Positions 1 to 8,103 of a stretch of 64,000 nucleotides of DNA are shown piece by piece. Origin of the DNA: Verrucomicrobiota bacterium (lineage in GTDB: Bacteria > Verrucomicrobiota > Verrucomicrobiia > Opitutales > Opitutaceae). The stretch is from NCBI GenBank assembly GCA_028293565.1, contig JAQGON010000111.1, positions 1-64,000 on the forward strand, in the 5' to 3' direction. A program made the translations under genes and the position numbers. Under the pieces are notes generated by a model that saw nothing but the letters and a program-made list of their open reading frames with translations, was not told the origin of the DNA and did not search any database. Position 1 is the first letter of the stretch, and each line of letters begins with the position of its first letter.

Positions 1-219
1 GCCGCCTGCGCCGGCGCCGCGCGCGCGGGCGTGGCGGTCGTCCGCAGCTCCCGGACGGGCGGCGGAGTCGTCGAGCGAAACATCGAGGTCAAGGACGACG
101 AGCTCGGCTTCATCGCCTCCGAGGAGCTGAATCCGCAGAAAGCGCGCGTCCTCCTGATGCTCGGGCTGGCGCGCACCTCCGATCCCGCGGCGCTGCAGGC
201 GATGTTCTTCGCCTACTGA
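1..219 (+). CDS. type II L-asparaginase, C-terminal part (cut by window start)
   Basis: The reading frame is open from the first base, and the visible 72 residues end in the conserved asparaginase C-terminus: VVRSSRTGGG, then GFIASEELNPQKARVLLMLG and a final FFAY. In the family this region contributes to the subunit interface and follows the SR(V/T)GxG segment. The enzyme hydrolyses L-asparagine to aspartate and ammonia; type II forms are usually periplasmic, but the signal peptide lies outside the window, so location cannot be checked. The stop codon overlaps the start of the next gene (TGATG), which suggests translational coupling with the membrane protein downstream. Confidence 0.9.
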   Translation, partial: AACAGAARAGVAVVRSSRTGGGVVERNIEVKDDELGFIASEELNPQKARVLLMLGLARTSDPAALQAMFFAY

Positions 220-854
220 TGCCCGACACCTTCCAGCTGCCGGTGTGGGTCGATCTCGGGGCCACGTTCGCCTTCGCCCTGGCCGGAACGCTCGCCGCGA
301 TGAAACGCGGGTACGATGTCGTCGGCATGTTCTTTCTCGCCCTCGCGTCGGGCATCGGCGGCGGCCTCATCCGCGACGCGGTCTTCATTCACAGCGACGG
401 TCCGACGCCGCTCTTGACGGATCCGCGCTACATCGAGGCGATCGCGGTCGCGACGATCGCCGGCGCGCTGTTCGGCCGCCAGATCAAGCGGTTTCACCGC
501 GTCGTCGCGGTGATCGACGCCCTCGGCCTCGGCGCCTACGCGGTCTACGGCACGCAGAAATCGCTCGATGCCGAGCTGGCCGTGCCCGCCGCGATCCTCG
601 TCGGCGTGATCAACGCGGCCGGCGGCGGGCTCCTGCGCGACATCATCACCGGCGAGGAGCCGCTCGTCTTCAAACCCGGGCAGTTCTATGTGCTCACCGC
701 CGTGGCGGGCGCGGTGACGTTCGTCTTCCTGACGGTGCAGATCGAGATGCGCGCGACGCCGGCGGCGCTGGCGGCGATCGCGCTGACCTTCGTGTTCCGG
801 GCGCTCGCGATCACCTTCAACTGGAGAACCGTCTCGGTGAGCGACGCGGGGTGA
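219..854 (+). CDS. TRIC/UPF0126 (YadS/YicG-like) membrane protein
   Basis: A 211-residue, very hydrophobic protein with about seven membrane segments. It has two tandem copies of the UPF0126 repeat, each marked by a glycine-rich turn: GIGGGLIRD near residue 50 and AAGGGLLRDI near residue 135. This family is the bacterial counterpart of the trimeric intracellular cation (TRIC) channels; some members have been linked to amino-acid transport. The length is typical. Its ATG overlaps the asparaginase TGA by one base, so the two genes are probably co-translated. A link to the products of asparagine breakdown is only an inference. Confidence 0.88.
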   Translation: MPDTFQLPVWVDLGATFAFALAGTLAAMKRGYDVVGMFFLALASGIGGGLIRDAVFIHSDGPTPLLTDPRYIEAIAVATIAGALFGRQIKRFHRVVAVIDALGLGAYAVYGTQKSLDAELAVPAAILVGVINAAGGGLLRDIITGEEPLVFKPGQFYVLTAVAGAVTFVFLTVQIEMRATPAALAAIALTFVFRALAITFNWRTVSVSDAG

Positions 855-962
855 GGGCGGCCCGCCCGCGCGCCGGACGAACCAAGCCGGTTTTCGCGGG
901 TCTGATGCGGTGGATGCATGTCTGTCCCGGCTGCTTCCGCTTCAACTTCCAGATTCTCGTCC

Positions 963-1607
963 ATGCGAACTCCACTCGTTGGTTTCATCCAGCGTCGGCG
1001 TGCCCTCCGGTTCCTCCTGCCGGTCGGCCTCGCCCTCCTTTGCGCGCCCGCATCGCGTGCCACTACGGTCATTGCGCCGAGCTTCGACGAACTCGTTAAC
1101 CAGGCGGATTATATCGTCCGTGCCGTGGTGAGGTCCGTGGTGCCCGAAAACCGCCTGATGCCCGGCGGCGGCCACACCATCTTTTCCAAGGTCGAACTGT
1201 CGGTCACGGAAACCATCGCCGGCTCGCCGCCCGCCCGTGTCGTGCTCGACGTCCTCGGCGGCACCTTCGAGGGCCGGAATCTTTCCATCGAGGGCGCGCC
1301 GAATTTCGCCGTCGGCGACGAGGGGATCTATTTCGTCCAGGGAAACGGAAAGCAGATCTACCCGCTCGTCCGGATGATGCACGGCCTCTATCCGATCCAG
1401 AAGGAGCCCGCCACCGGCCGCGAATACATGATCCGCAGCAACGGCCAGCCGCTGGTCGACGTCAGCCAGGTTTCCCAGGACCACGAGGAATCGTCGGCCC
1501 TCGATCGCCGCGCCCAGGTCGCGCGCGCGCTCACTCCCGCCGAGTTTGTCACGAAAATCCGGGCGGCCGCCCATGAGCCCCACCTGCGTGCATCCTCCGT
1601 CCGTTAA
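963..1607 (+). CDS. secreted protein of unknown function
   Basis: A protein of 214 residues when started at the internal ATG. That start places a basic stretch (QRRRALRF) and a hydrophobic core ending CAPASRAT as a signal peptide; the longer ORF start would bury it. The mature part carries no motif I recognise. Composition is that of a soluble beta-rich domain, with SVTETIAGSPPARVVLDVLGG and VGDEGIYFVQGNG segments that resemble short secreted proteins found beside metalloproteases in other Verrucomicrobiota. Its 3' end overlaps the start of the downstream matrixin-like protease by 35 bases, so the two are very likely translated together. A role as partner or inhibitor of that protease is a guess from context. 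Confidence 0.7.
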   Translation: MRTPLVGFIQRRRALRFLLPVGLALLCAPASRATTVIAPSFDELVNQADYIVRAVVRSVVPENRLMPGGGHTIFSKVELSVTETIAGSPPARVVLDVLGGTFEGRNLSIEGAPNFAVGDEGIYFVQGNGKQIYPLVRMMHGLYPIQKEPATGREYMIRSNGQPLVDVSQVSQDHEESSALDRRAQVARALTPAEFVTKIRAAAHEPHLRASSVR

Positions 1608-3801
1608 GTTTTTTCTCGGCGCCCTGCTCGCCCTCGCGGGGGCCGCCTCGGCCCTGGCCTATTCCTACATCGACAGCCCCTCTGTCGCGGTGTGGCAGCC
1701 GGGCACGATCAGCATCCAGATCAAGCTCGGCACGGCGACGACGCTCAGCGACGGAACCAACCACAGCACGAGCGTGCAGACGGCGATGACGACGTGGAAC
1801 AACTACCTCGGCGTCGTGCAGTTCTCGGCCCAGGTCGTGGCCGCCGGCACTTCCGACAGCAGCAACAACATCAACGAAATCGTCTTCGCGACCAAGGTCG
1901 AGGGACAGGACTTCGGCGCCGGCGTCCTCGCGGTCACCCTGTCGTCGACGTATCCCTCGATTCACGAGCGCGTCGAGTCCGACATTCTTTTCAACACCAA
2001 CGCGATCACCTGGGATTCCTATCGCGGTCCCCAGACTTCGAACGGCGCCAAGGACATCCGGCGCGTCGCGTTGCACGAGCTCGGCCACGTGCTGGGACTC
2101 GATCATCCGGACGACCACGGCCAGACCGTCGTCGCCATCATGAACAAGGCGGTCAGCGACATCGACGCGCTGACCGCCGACGACATCGCCGGCGCGCAGT
2201 CGCTTTATCGCGCGCCCGGCCCGACGACCCCTGCGTCCAACGACAATTTCTCCGGCGCGACCTCGATCGTTCTCGTCAACAACGCGGCTCAGCTCGCCGG
2301 CACCACGATCTACGGCACGAAGGAGAACGGCGAACCGAACCATGCCGGCTACCCCGGTGGAAAATCGGGGTGGTGGAAGTGGGCCGCCACCGGCGCCGGC
2401 ACCATGACGATCACGCTCAACGGCAGCCAGTTCGACACCATCATGGGCGTCTACACCGGCGCGTCGGTGGGCGCCCTGAGCACGGTGGCGTCGAACGATG
2501 ACACGACCGCCGGCTCGCTCAGCTACAGCACCGTCACTTTCGCCACGACGGCGGGAACAACCTACTGGATCGGAGTCGACGGGTTCGGCGCCCAGAGCGG
2601 CGTGGTCGCGCTGACTGTCAGTTTCTCGCCCGTCGCGTCCAACTCGGTGCCGACGATCACCTCTCATCCCGCCAGCACCTCGGCCTCCGTGGGCGCATCC
2701 GTGCAGTTTTCCGTCGCGGCCACGGGCACCCCCGCGCCGGCTTATCAATGGCAGCGCCTCGCGGTGGGCTCGGGCGCGTGGGTCAATCTCGCGAACGGCG
2801 GCAGTTATTCCGGGGTGAACGGCGCCACGCTGACCGTTTCGTCCCTCACCACCGCGATGAATGGCGACCAGTTCCGCTGCATCGCCACCAACATCGCGGG
2901 CAGCGCCACCAGCGGCCAGGCGATGCTCACCGTGAACACTGCGACTCCGGTGAACGTCGGACACCTGATCAACCTTTCCGTCCGCACGAATGCCGGCACG
3001 GACGCGCAGACCCTGATCGTCGGATTGGTGGTGGGCGGCTCCGGCACGAGCGGCAACAAGCCGCTGCTCCTCCGCGGAGCCGGCCCGACGCTCACGAGCT
3101 TCGGGGTGCCCGGCGCGCTGGCGGACCCCATCGTGGAACTTTACTCGCAGCCCGGTTCGGTGCTGATCACCACGAACAACAACTGGGGCGGCGACGCCCA
3201 GGTGGCCGGCGTCGGATCGGCCGTCGGAGCCTTTCCCTTCGCCTCCTCCACGAGCCTCGACGCCGCGCTCTACACCACTCCGGCTGGCGGAGTTTATTCG
3301 GTGAAGGTGCTCGGCGCCGCCAGCACGACAGGAATTGCGCTCGCGGAAATCTACGACGCCACCGCCGCGGGAACCTTCGGCGCGACCACTCCGCGGCTGA
3401 TCAACGTGTCCGCCCGGACGCAGGTCGGCACCGATGCCAACATCCTGATCGCAGGCTTTGTCATCGGTGGCACCACTCCCTGCACCGTCATGATCCGCGG
3501 CGTCGGCCCCACGCTGGGGAACTACGGCGTGCCTGGCGTGCTGGCGAATCCGCAGCTGACCCTTTTTCAGACCAACAACGGCGTGAACACCCAGGTCGGG
3601 TACAACGACGATTGGGGGCAGGCGGCCAATGCCGGCGTCGTGGCGACCACCTCGACCCAGGTCGGCGCGTTCGATCTCGCCAGCGGCAGCAAGGACGCCG
3701 TCATCCTGATCACGCTGCAGCCCGGCGTGTACTCGGCGCAGGTGTCGGGTGTCGGCAACACCACCGGCGTGGCGCTCGTGGAAATTTACGAGGTGCCCTA
3801 G
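1573..3801 (+). CDS. secreted matrixin-like zinc metalloprotease with Ig-like and tandem C-terminal beta domains
   Basis: About 742 residues from the chosen ATG, which leaves a signal peptide (FFLGALLALAGAASALA). The catalytic domain carries the metzincin zinc motif HELGHVLGLDH near residues 168-178, followed by a Met-turn candidate (VAIMNKAV), as in M10 matrixins. After it come a pre-peptidase-C-like beta domain (about 220-350), an Ig-like domain (PTITSHPASTSASVGASVQF, about 360-455) and two copies of a roughly 130-residue unit beginning INLSVRTNAGTDAQTL and INVSARTQVGTDANIL. Each unit contains RG(A/V)GPTL and ends EIYDAT or EIYEVP. These tandem units are common at the C-termini of Opitutaceae secreted proteins and may serve surface anchoring or binding. 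No pro-domain cysteine switch was seen. Confidence 0.88.
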   Translation: MSPTCVHPPSVKFFLGALLALAGAASALAYSYIDSPSVAVWQPGTISIQIKLGTATTLSDGTNHSTSVQTAMTTWNNYLGVVQFSAQVVAAGTSDSSNNINEIVFATKVEGQDFGAGVLAVTLSSTYPSIHERVESDILFNTNAITWDSYRGPQTSNGAKDIRRVALHELGHVLGLDHPDDHGQTVVAIMNKAVSDIDALTADDIAGAQSLYRAPGPTTPASNDNFSGATSIVLVNNAAQLAGTTIYGTKENGEPNHAGYPGGKSGWWKWAATGAGTMTITLNGSQFDTIMGVYTGASVGALSTVASNDDTTAGSLSYSTVTFATTAGTTYWIGVDGFGAQSGVVALTVSFSPVASNSVPTITSHPASTSASVGASVQFSVAATGTPAPAYQWQRLAVGSGAWVNLANGGSYSGVNGATLTVSSLTTAMNGDQFRCIATNIAGSATSGQAMLTVNTATPVNVGHLINLSVRTNAGTDAQTLIVGLVVGGSGTSGNKPLLLRGAGPTLTSFGVPGALADPIVELYSQPGSVLITTNNNWGGDAQVAGVGSAVGAFPFASSTSLDAALYTTPAGGVYSVKVLGAASTTGIALAEIYDATAAGTFGATTPRLINVSARTQVGTDANILIAGFVIGGTTPCTVMIRGVGPTLGNYGVPGVLANPQLTLFQTNNGVNTQVGYNDDWGQAANAGVVATTSTQVGAFDLASGSKDAVILITLQPGVYSAQVSGVGNTTGVALVEIYEVP

Positions 3802-3822
3802 GCTCGTCGGACGCGGGTCTGC

Positions 3823-3930
3823 GGGTAGCACGGGTCTCCGACCCGTGTGGGCGGACTCTGCCAACGGAGAACTTTGAGCACACCCGTTTAGCTCGAGTCC
3901 ATCTTCATGGGTCGGAGACCCGTGCCACCC
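3823..3930 (+). repeat. dispersed hairpin repeat A, copy 1
   Basis: A block of about 108 bases bounded by the self-complementary end CACGGGTCTCCGACCCGTG and its mirrored counterpart. The same unit occurs at 34599-34704 in the opposite orientation with only about eight mismatches by eye, and a left-half copy lies at 20336-20405. It sits between two same-strand genes and fills much of the 269-base gap. It contains no ORF. Confidence 0.85.
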
Positions 3931-4070
3931 GCTCCAAGGCGCTGGTCCGTGAGCATGCCCGCCTTGGAGACGCGGCGCTGCCCGGAAGAATTCTCCGGGT
4001 TCATGTCCGGATTGAACTGAATCGTTCGTTGGATCATTGAACGCGCCCGAAATCCTTCCCTTTCCTCTCA

Positions 4071-4547
4071 ATGAACGCCGTCCCGTCTCCTTCCTCGAAT
4101 CGCGAACTCATTCTCACCCGCATCATCGACGCCCCGCGGTCCCGCGTCTACCAGGCGTGGACCCAGCCCGAGCTGCTCAAGCAGTGGTTCGCACCGCTGC
4201 CCTACACGACCCCGAAGGTCGAGGTCGACGTCCGGCCAGGGGGTTCCAGCCTCGTCGTCATGCGCGGTCCCGATGGAAACGAGTTCCCGAACCGGGGCGT
4301 TTATCTCGAGGTGGTGGAGAACGAGCGGCTCGTCGTCACCGATGCTTACACGCGGGCGTGGGAGCCCTCCGACAAACCGTTCATGACCGTGATCCTCACG
4401 TTCGAGGAGCTGGGCGGAAAGACAAAGTACACCGCGCGGGTGCTGCACTGGACGGCCGCCGACCGTGAAGCCCACGAGAAGATGGGATTTCACCAGGGCT
4501 GGGGCCAGTGCGCCGACCAGCTGGCGAAACTCGTCACGCAACGCTGA
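4071..4547 (+). CDS. AHSA1/START-type SRPBCC domain protein
   Basis: A 158-residue protein with the usual opening of the AHSA1 (activator of Hsp90 ATPase homologue) branch of the SRPBCC fold: RIIDAPRSRVYQAWTQPELL near residues 17-36, then KQWFAPLP. The C-terminus HEKMGFHQGWGQCADQLAKLV is the family's closing helix, which covers a hydrophobic cavity. Bacterial members bind small hydrophobic ligands or are found next to ArsR-type regulators; no such regulator is adjacent here, so the ligand is unknown. It appears to stand alone, with repeat A upstream and a repeat C hairpin downstream. Confidence 0.88.
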   Translation: MNAVPSPSSNRELILTRIIDAPRSRVYQAWTQPELLKQWFAPLPYTTPKVEVDVRPGGSSLVVMRGPDGNEFPNRGVYLEVVENERLVVTDAYTRAWEPSDKPFMTVILTFEELGGKTKYTARVLHWTAADREAHEKMGFHQGWGQCADQLAKLVTQR

Positions 4548-4561
4548 CGCCGGGTTCCGGC

Positions 4562-4645
4562 CTGCGAAGATCGCAAAGGGCACGAAGGCCCGGAGCTTTG
4601 TTTCTGGCTCTTCGCGCCCTTCCCGATCTTCGTGGTGAAAATTCC
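4562..4645 (+). repeat. dispersed hairpin repeat C, copy 1
   Basis: The sequence starts GCGAAGATCGCAAAGGGCAC and ends with a near-complementary arm CGCGCCCTTCCCGATCTTCG, so the transcript can fold into a long hairpin. Related arms (CGAAGAAC, AAAGGGCGCGAAG) recur at 24917, 42295 and 43552, all between genes. It could act as a terminator for the AHSA1 gene, although there is no T-run. Confidence 0.65.
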
Positions 4646-4650
4646 GGATC

Positions 4651-6123
4651 ATGACGACTTCACCCCAGGGGCGCGCGCGCGCGGTTTTGCAACGGATCGC
4701 CCATCGCGTAATGCTCGAGCGGGGCCTTGAGCCGGATTTTTCCCCGGCCGCGCTCGTCGAACTCTCCCAGCTCCAGCGGCCCGCGCCCGCCGCCGCCGGC
4801 ACCCGGGACCTGCGCGCCCTTGTCTGGTGTTCGATCGACAACGACGACTCCCGCGACCTCGACCAGCTCTCGGTCGCCGTGCCGCTGCCCGACGGCACCG
4901 TGAAACTCCTCGTCGCCGTCGCGGACGTCGCCGCCCTCCTCCGCCAGGGCTCGGTGCTCGATGCGCATGCGCAGGAAAACACGACCTCCGTCTACACTGC
5001 GGGACAGATTTTCCCGATGCTCCCGGAAAAGCTCTCGACCGATCTCACCTCGCTGAACTTCGAGGCCGACCGGCTGGCGGTGATCGTCGAAATGGTTTTC
5101 TCCGCCGACGGCGAAATGGTGAAATCCGACGTCTACGAGGCCAGCGTCCGGAATCACGCCAAGCTCGCTTACCCCAGCGTCGCGGAATGGCTCGAGAAAC
5201 GCGGGCCGATGCCCTCGCCCATCGGGCCGGTGCCGGGCCTGGCAGAAAACATCCGGCTCCAGCACGGGCTCGCGCAAAAGCTGCGGGAGCGGCGGCACCT
5301 GCGCGGCGCACTCTCGCTGCAGACGATCGAGGCGCGGCCGGTGTTCGCCGGCGACATCCTGCAGGATCTGCGGGCCGAGGAAAGCAACGTCGCCCGGAAC
5401 CTGATCGAGGAACTGATGGTCGCCGCCAACGGCGTGACCGCGCGGTTCCTCGCCGCCCGAAAACTTCCGTCCATGCGCCGCGTGGTGCGCACGCCGCTCC
5501 ATTGGGACCGCATCGTCGAGCTCGCGGCGGCGCGCCATTTCGTTCTGCCGGCGGCGCCCGACGGGATCGCGCTGGAGAAATTCCTGCTCGCCGCCCGCGA
5601 CTCCAGCCCCGCCGATTTCCCGGACCTTTCCCTGAGCGTGATCAAACTCCTCGGCGCCGGCGAATATGTCGTCGAGCTTCCCGGGACCACCGCCCCCGGC
5701 CACTTCGGGCTCGCGGTGCGGGATTACGCCCATTCCACCGCGCCGAACCGCCGCTTCCCGGATCTGGTGACGCAGCGGCTTCTCAAGGCGGCGCTGGCGG
5801 GAAAACCAGGGCCCTACTCCAACGACGCGTTGACCGCGCTCGCCGCCCACTGCACGGAGCAGGAGGACGCCGCGAAAAAGGTCGAACGCCAGCTGGTGAA
5901 ATCGGCCGCCGCCCTGCTGCTCGAAAATCGCATCGGCGAGGAGTTCTCGGCCAACGTCACGGGAGCGTCCGACAAGGGCGTGTTCGTCCGCCTGCATCAG
6001 CCGCCCGTCGAGGGAAAACTCCTCAGCGGCGGAACCGGCCTGAAGGTCGGCGACCGCGTCCGCGTCCAGCTCGCGCACACCGACGTCGAACGCGGATTCA
6101 TCGATCTCAACCGGATCGGATAA
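4651..6123 (+). CDS. short RNB-family (RNase II/R-like) exoribonuclease
   Basis: A 490-residue protein. The RNB catalytic domain begins almost at once: WCSIDNDDSRDLDQLS near residues 58-72 matches the acidic Mg-binding cluster of RNase II and R. It is followed by VAVADVAALLRQGS and the LPEKLSTDLTSL segment, in which RNase II has the same order (LP..LS..L.SL). The C-terminal 60 residues resemble an S1 RNA-binding domain (GVFVRLHQPPVEG, KVGDRVRVQLA). The N-terminal cold-shock domains of RNase II/R are missing: only about 50 residues precede the catalytic core. It should degrade RNA 3' to 5' in the cytoplasm. A compact variant of the family, not obviously truncated. Confidence 0.85.
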   Translation: MTTSPQGRARAVLQRIAHRVMLERGLEPDFSPAALVELSQLQRPAPAAAGTRDLRALVWCSIDNDDSRDLDQLSVAVPLPDGTVKLLVAVADVAALLRQGSVLDAHAQENTTSVYTAGQIFPMLPEKLSTDLTSLNFEADRLAVIVEMVFSADGEMVKSDVYEASVRNHAKLAYPSVAEWLEKRGPMPSPIGPVPGLAENIRLQHGLAQKLRERRHLRGALSLQTIEARPVFAGDILQDLRAEESNVARNLIEELMVAANGVTARFLAARKLPSMRRVVRTPLHWDRIVELAAARHFVLPAAPDGIALEKFLLAARDSSPADFPDLSLSVIKLLGAGEYVVELPGTTAPGHFGLAVRDYAHSTAPNRRFPDLVTQRLLKAALAGKPGPYSNDALTALAAHCTEQEDAAKKVERQLVKSAAALLLENRIGEEFSANVTGASDKGVFVRLHQPPVEGKLLSGGTGLKVGDRVRVQLAHTDVERGFIDLNRIG

Positions 6124-6321
6124 CCGCCCGAACGCCCGCGCCACGCGGATCGCGGAAACGCAGAGACCAGGACGCGGCATTTTCACGGGTTTTCCGTTCC
6201 CGCGCTTCCGCGGCGTCCTATTATTCAGGAGCCGCCGCGATCGCGCGAAATTACCGTTTGCGCTCCGATTATCCGGTTTCCAGTGTCCCGTCCTTCCGTT
6301 CGCAGGCAGAATCACCCCGCG

Positions 6322-7395
6322 ATGCCCACCCCAGCAGTTGCCGTCCGTTGCGCCCTGGGCACCTGCCTGCTCGCGATGCTCGCGAGCTGCGCCCGGCCCG
6401 ACGCATCCGTCCCGGCCGAATCCGTGCGGACCGCCCGCGTGGCGCTCCACGACATCGTCGACACCGTCGAGATCACCGGCGAAGTCGTGCCGGTCATCCT
6501 CACGGAAATCAAATCGGAGATCAGCGGCCGCGTGGTGCGCGTGAACGCCCGCCCGGGAGAAGCCGTCAAGGCTTCGCAGGTGCTCGTCGAGCTGGACCGG
6601 ACCCAGCTGGACAGCGAGCTCCATGAAGCCGAGCGGCTCGTCGAGGCGGCGGGAATCTCCGCCGAGCACATGCTGAAGGACCTGCGCCGTCTCGAGAATC
6701 TGCATACGGCGGCCGTCGTCACCGAGAAGGATCTCATCGACGCCCAGGTGAACCGCGATCTCGCGATCAACAACCTCGAGGTTCTGCGCGCCCGCCTCGA
6801 CGCCTCCAAGGAGCGCCTCGCCAAGGCGGTGATCCGCGCGCCGCACGACGGCGTCGTGCTCCAGCACACCCTCCGCGAGGGCCAGGTCATCGTGGGCGCC
6901 ACGTCGTTCTCCCAAGGAACGGTCCTGATGCAGGTCGCGGACCTCACCCAGCTGTTCGTCGAAACGAAGATCAACGAAATCGATTCCCCGCGGGTCAAGC
7001 CGGGCATGAAGGCGAGGATTTCATTCGATACGATTCACGACACCACGTACCCCGCGGTCATCGAGACGGTCGCCCCGTCGGCGACGATCGTCGACCAGGT
7101 GCGGGTTTTCCTCGTCCGGATCCGGTTCGAGGGCGCCGACGCGCGGATCAAGCCGGGAATCAGCGCCAATGTCTCCCTTCCGGTCGAGGAGGTCCACGGC
7201 GTGCCGGCGGTTCCGCTCGCGGCCATCTTCATGGATGGCGCGCGGCGCTTTGTTTACCGCCGGGAACAGGCGGACTTCGTGCGGGTTCCCGTCGCGATCG
7301 GCGTCAACGACCTCGACTGGGTTGAAATCCGCTCGGGCCTGAAATCGAACGACGAGATCGCGCTGGTGCGGCCCACCTCCGCCCGCGACCAATAA
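6322..7395 (+). CDS. MacA/HlyD-type membrane fusion lipoprotein
   Basis: A protein of 357 residues from the internal ATG. This start gives a lipoprotein signal with lipobox LASC (Cys near 23), so it is probably anchored in the periplasm. Order of parts: a biotinyl-lipoyl-like half (ITGEVVPVILTEIKSEISGRV), a coiled-coil hairpin about residues 95-165 (rich in E, L, A, R), the second lipoyl half (RAPHDGVVLQHTLREGQ), then beta-barrel and membrane-proximal domains. It would connect the inner-membrane ABC permeases encoded just downstream to an outer-membrane exit duct, which is not encoded nearby. First gene of a four-gene operon; 13 bases separate it from the ATPase. Confidence 0.9.
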   Translation: MPTPAVAVRCALGTCLLAMLASCARPDASVPAESVRTARVALHDIVDTVEITGEVVPVILTEIKSEISGRVVRVNARPGEAVKASQVLVELDRTQLDSELHEAERLVEAAGISAEHMLKDLRRLENLHTAAVVTEKDLIDAQVNRDLAINNLEVLRARLDASKERLAKAVIRAPHDGVVLQHTLREGQVIVGATSFSQGTVLMQVADLTQLFVETKINEIDSPRVKPGMKARISFDTIHDTTYPAVIETVAPSATIVDQVRVFLVRIRFEGADARIKPGISANVSLPVEEVHGVPAVPLAAIFMDGARRFVYRREQADFVRVPVAIGVNDLDWVEIRSGLKSNDEIALVRPTSARDQ

Positions 7396-7408
7396 TCCTC
7401 CGGGTCCG

Positions 7409-8098
7409 ATGACGTCGCTGCCCGCACCGCTCATCGAGCTCGAGGACGTGCGGAAGACCTACCGCATGGGCGACGAGGATGTCCACGCGCTCGCCGGCGT
7501 CACGCTCACGATCGGCTCCGGCGAATTCGTCGCGGTCGTCGGTCCGTCCGGCTCGGGCAAGAGCACGCTGATGCATCTCCTCGGCCTGATGGATCGGCCC
7601 ACCTCCGGCCGCCTGTCCTTCGGCGGCCAGGATGTTTCGCGCCTGAGTTCGTCCGCCCAGGCCACGCATCGCGCGCGCAAGCTCGGCTTCGTGTTTCAGT
7701 CCTTCAATCTCCTTCCGCGCCTGTCCGTCATGGACAACGTGCTGCTGCCCCTGAGCTATGCGCGCGACGGCGGCAAGGACGGCCGGCGCCGCGCGGCGGA
7801 GGCGCTCGAGCGGGTCGGGCTCTCGCACCGGGCGCGGCACCGGCCCGGCCAGCTCTCCGGCGGGGAGCGCCAGCGCGCCGGCATCGCGCGGGCGCTGGTG
7901 AATCGCCCCGAGCTGATCCTCGCCGACGAACCGACGGGCAATCTGGACGGACAGAATGTCGAACGGATTCTGGAGCTCTTCCGCGAGCTGCACTCCGGAG
8001 GGCAGACCATCGTGCTGGTGACGCACGACACCAACGTCGCCGCCTCCGCCCGCCGCCAAATCCGGATGCAGAACGGCCGGGTCGCCCCCGCCGCCTGA
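7409..8098 (+). CDS. MacB/LolD-type ABC transporter ATPase
   Basis: A 229-residue stand-alone ATPase. Walker A GPSGSGKST is at about residues 45-53, the Q-loop at FVFQSFNLLPRLSV, signature LSGGERQRAGIARAL near 150, Walker B LILADEPTGNLD near 170, and a switch His in LVTHDTNV. The sequence around the Q-loop (FNLLPRL..NV.LPL) is that of the LolD/MacB/FtsE group, which works with FtsX-like permeases by mechanotransmission. Here the ATPase is separate from the permease, unlike E. coli MacB, where they are fused. It is followed within 5 bases by two such permeases. Confidence 0.95.
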   Translation: MTSLPAPLIELEDVRKTYRMGDEDVHALAGVTLTIGSGEFVAVVGPSGSGKSTLMHLLGLMDRPTSGRLSFGGQDVSRLSSSAQATHRARKLGFVFQSFNLLPRLSVMDNVLLPLSYARDGGKDGRRRAAEALERVGLSHRARHRPGQLSGGERQRAGIARALVNRPELILADEPTGNLDGQNVERILELFRELHSGGQTIVLVTHDTNVAASARRQIRMQNGRVAPAA

Positions 8099-8103
8099 CG
8101 CGC

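Noticed and set aside
1549-4071. 840-codon minus-strand ORF opposite the metalloprotease
   Set aside because: Antisense shadow of a high-GC gene: composition rich in R, G, H, A and no domain, while the plus strand has a clear protease.
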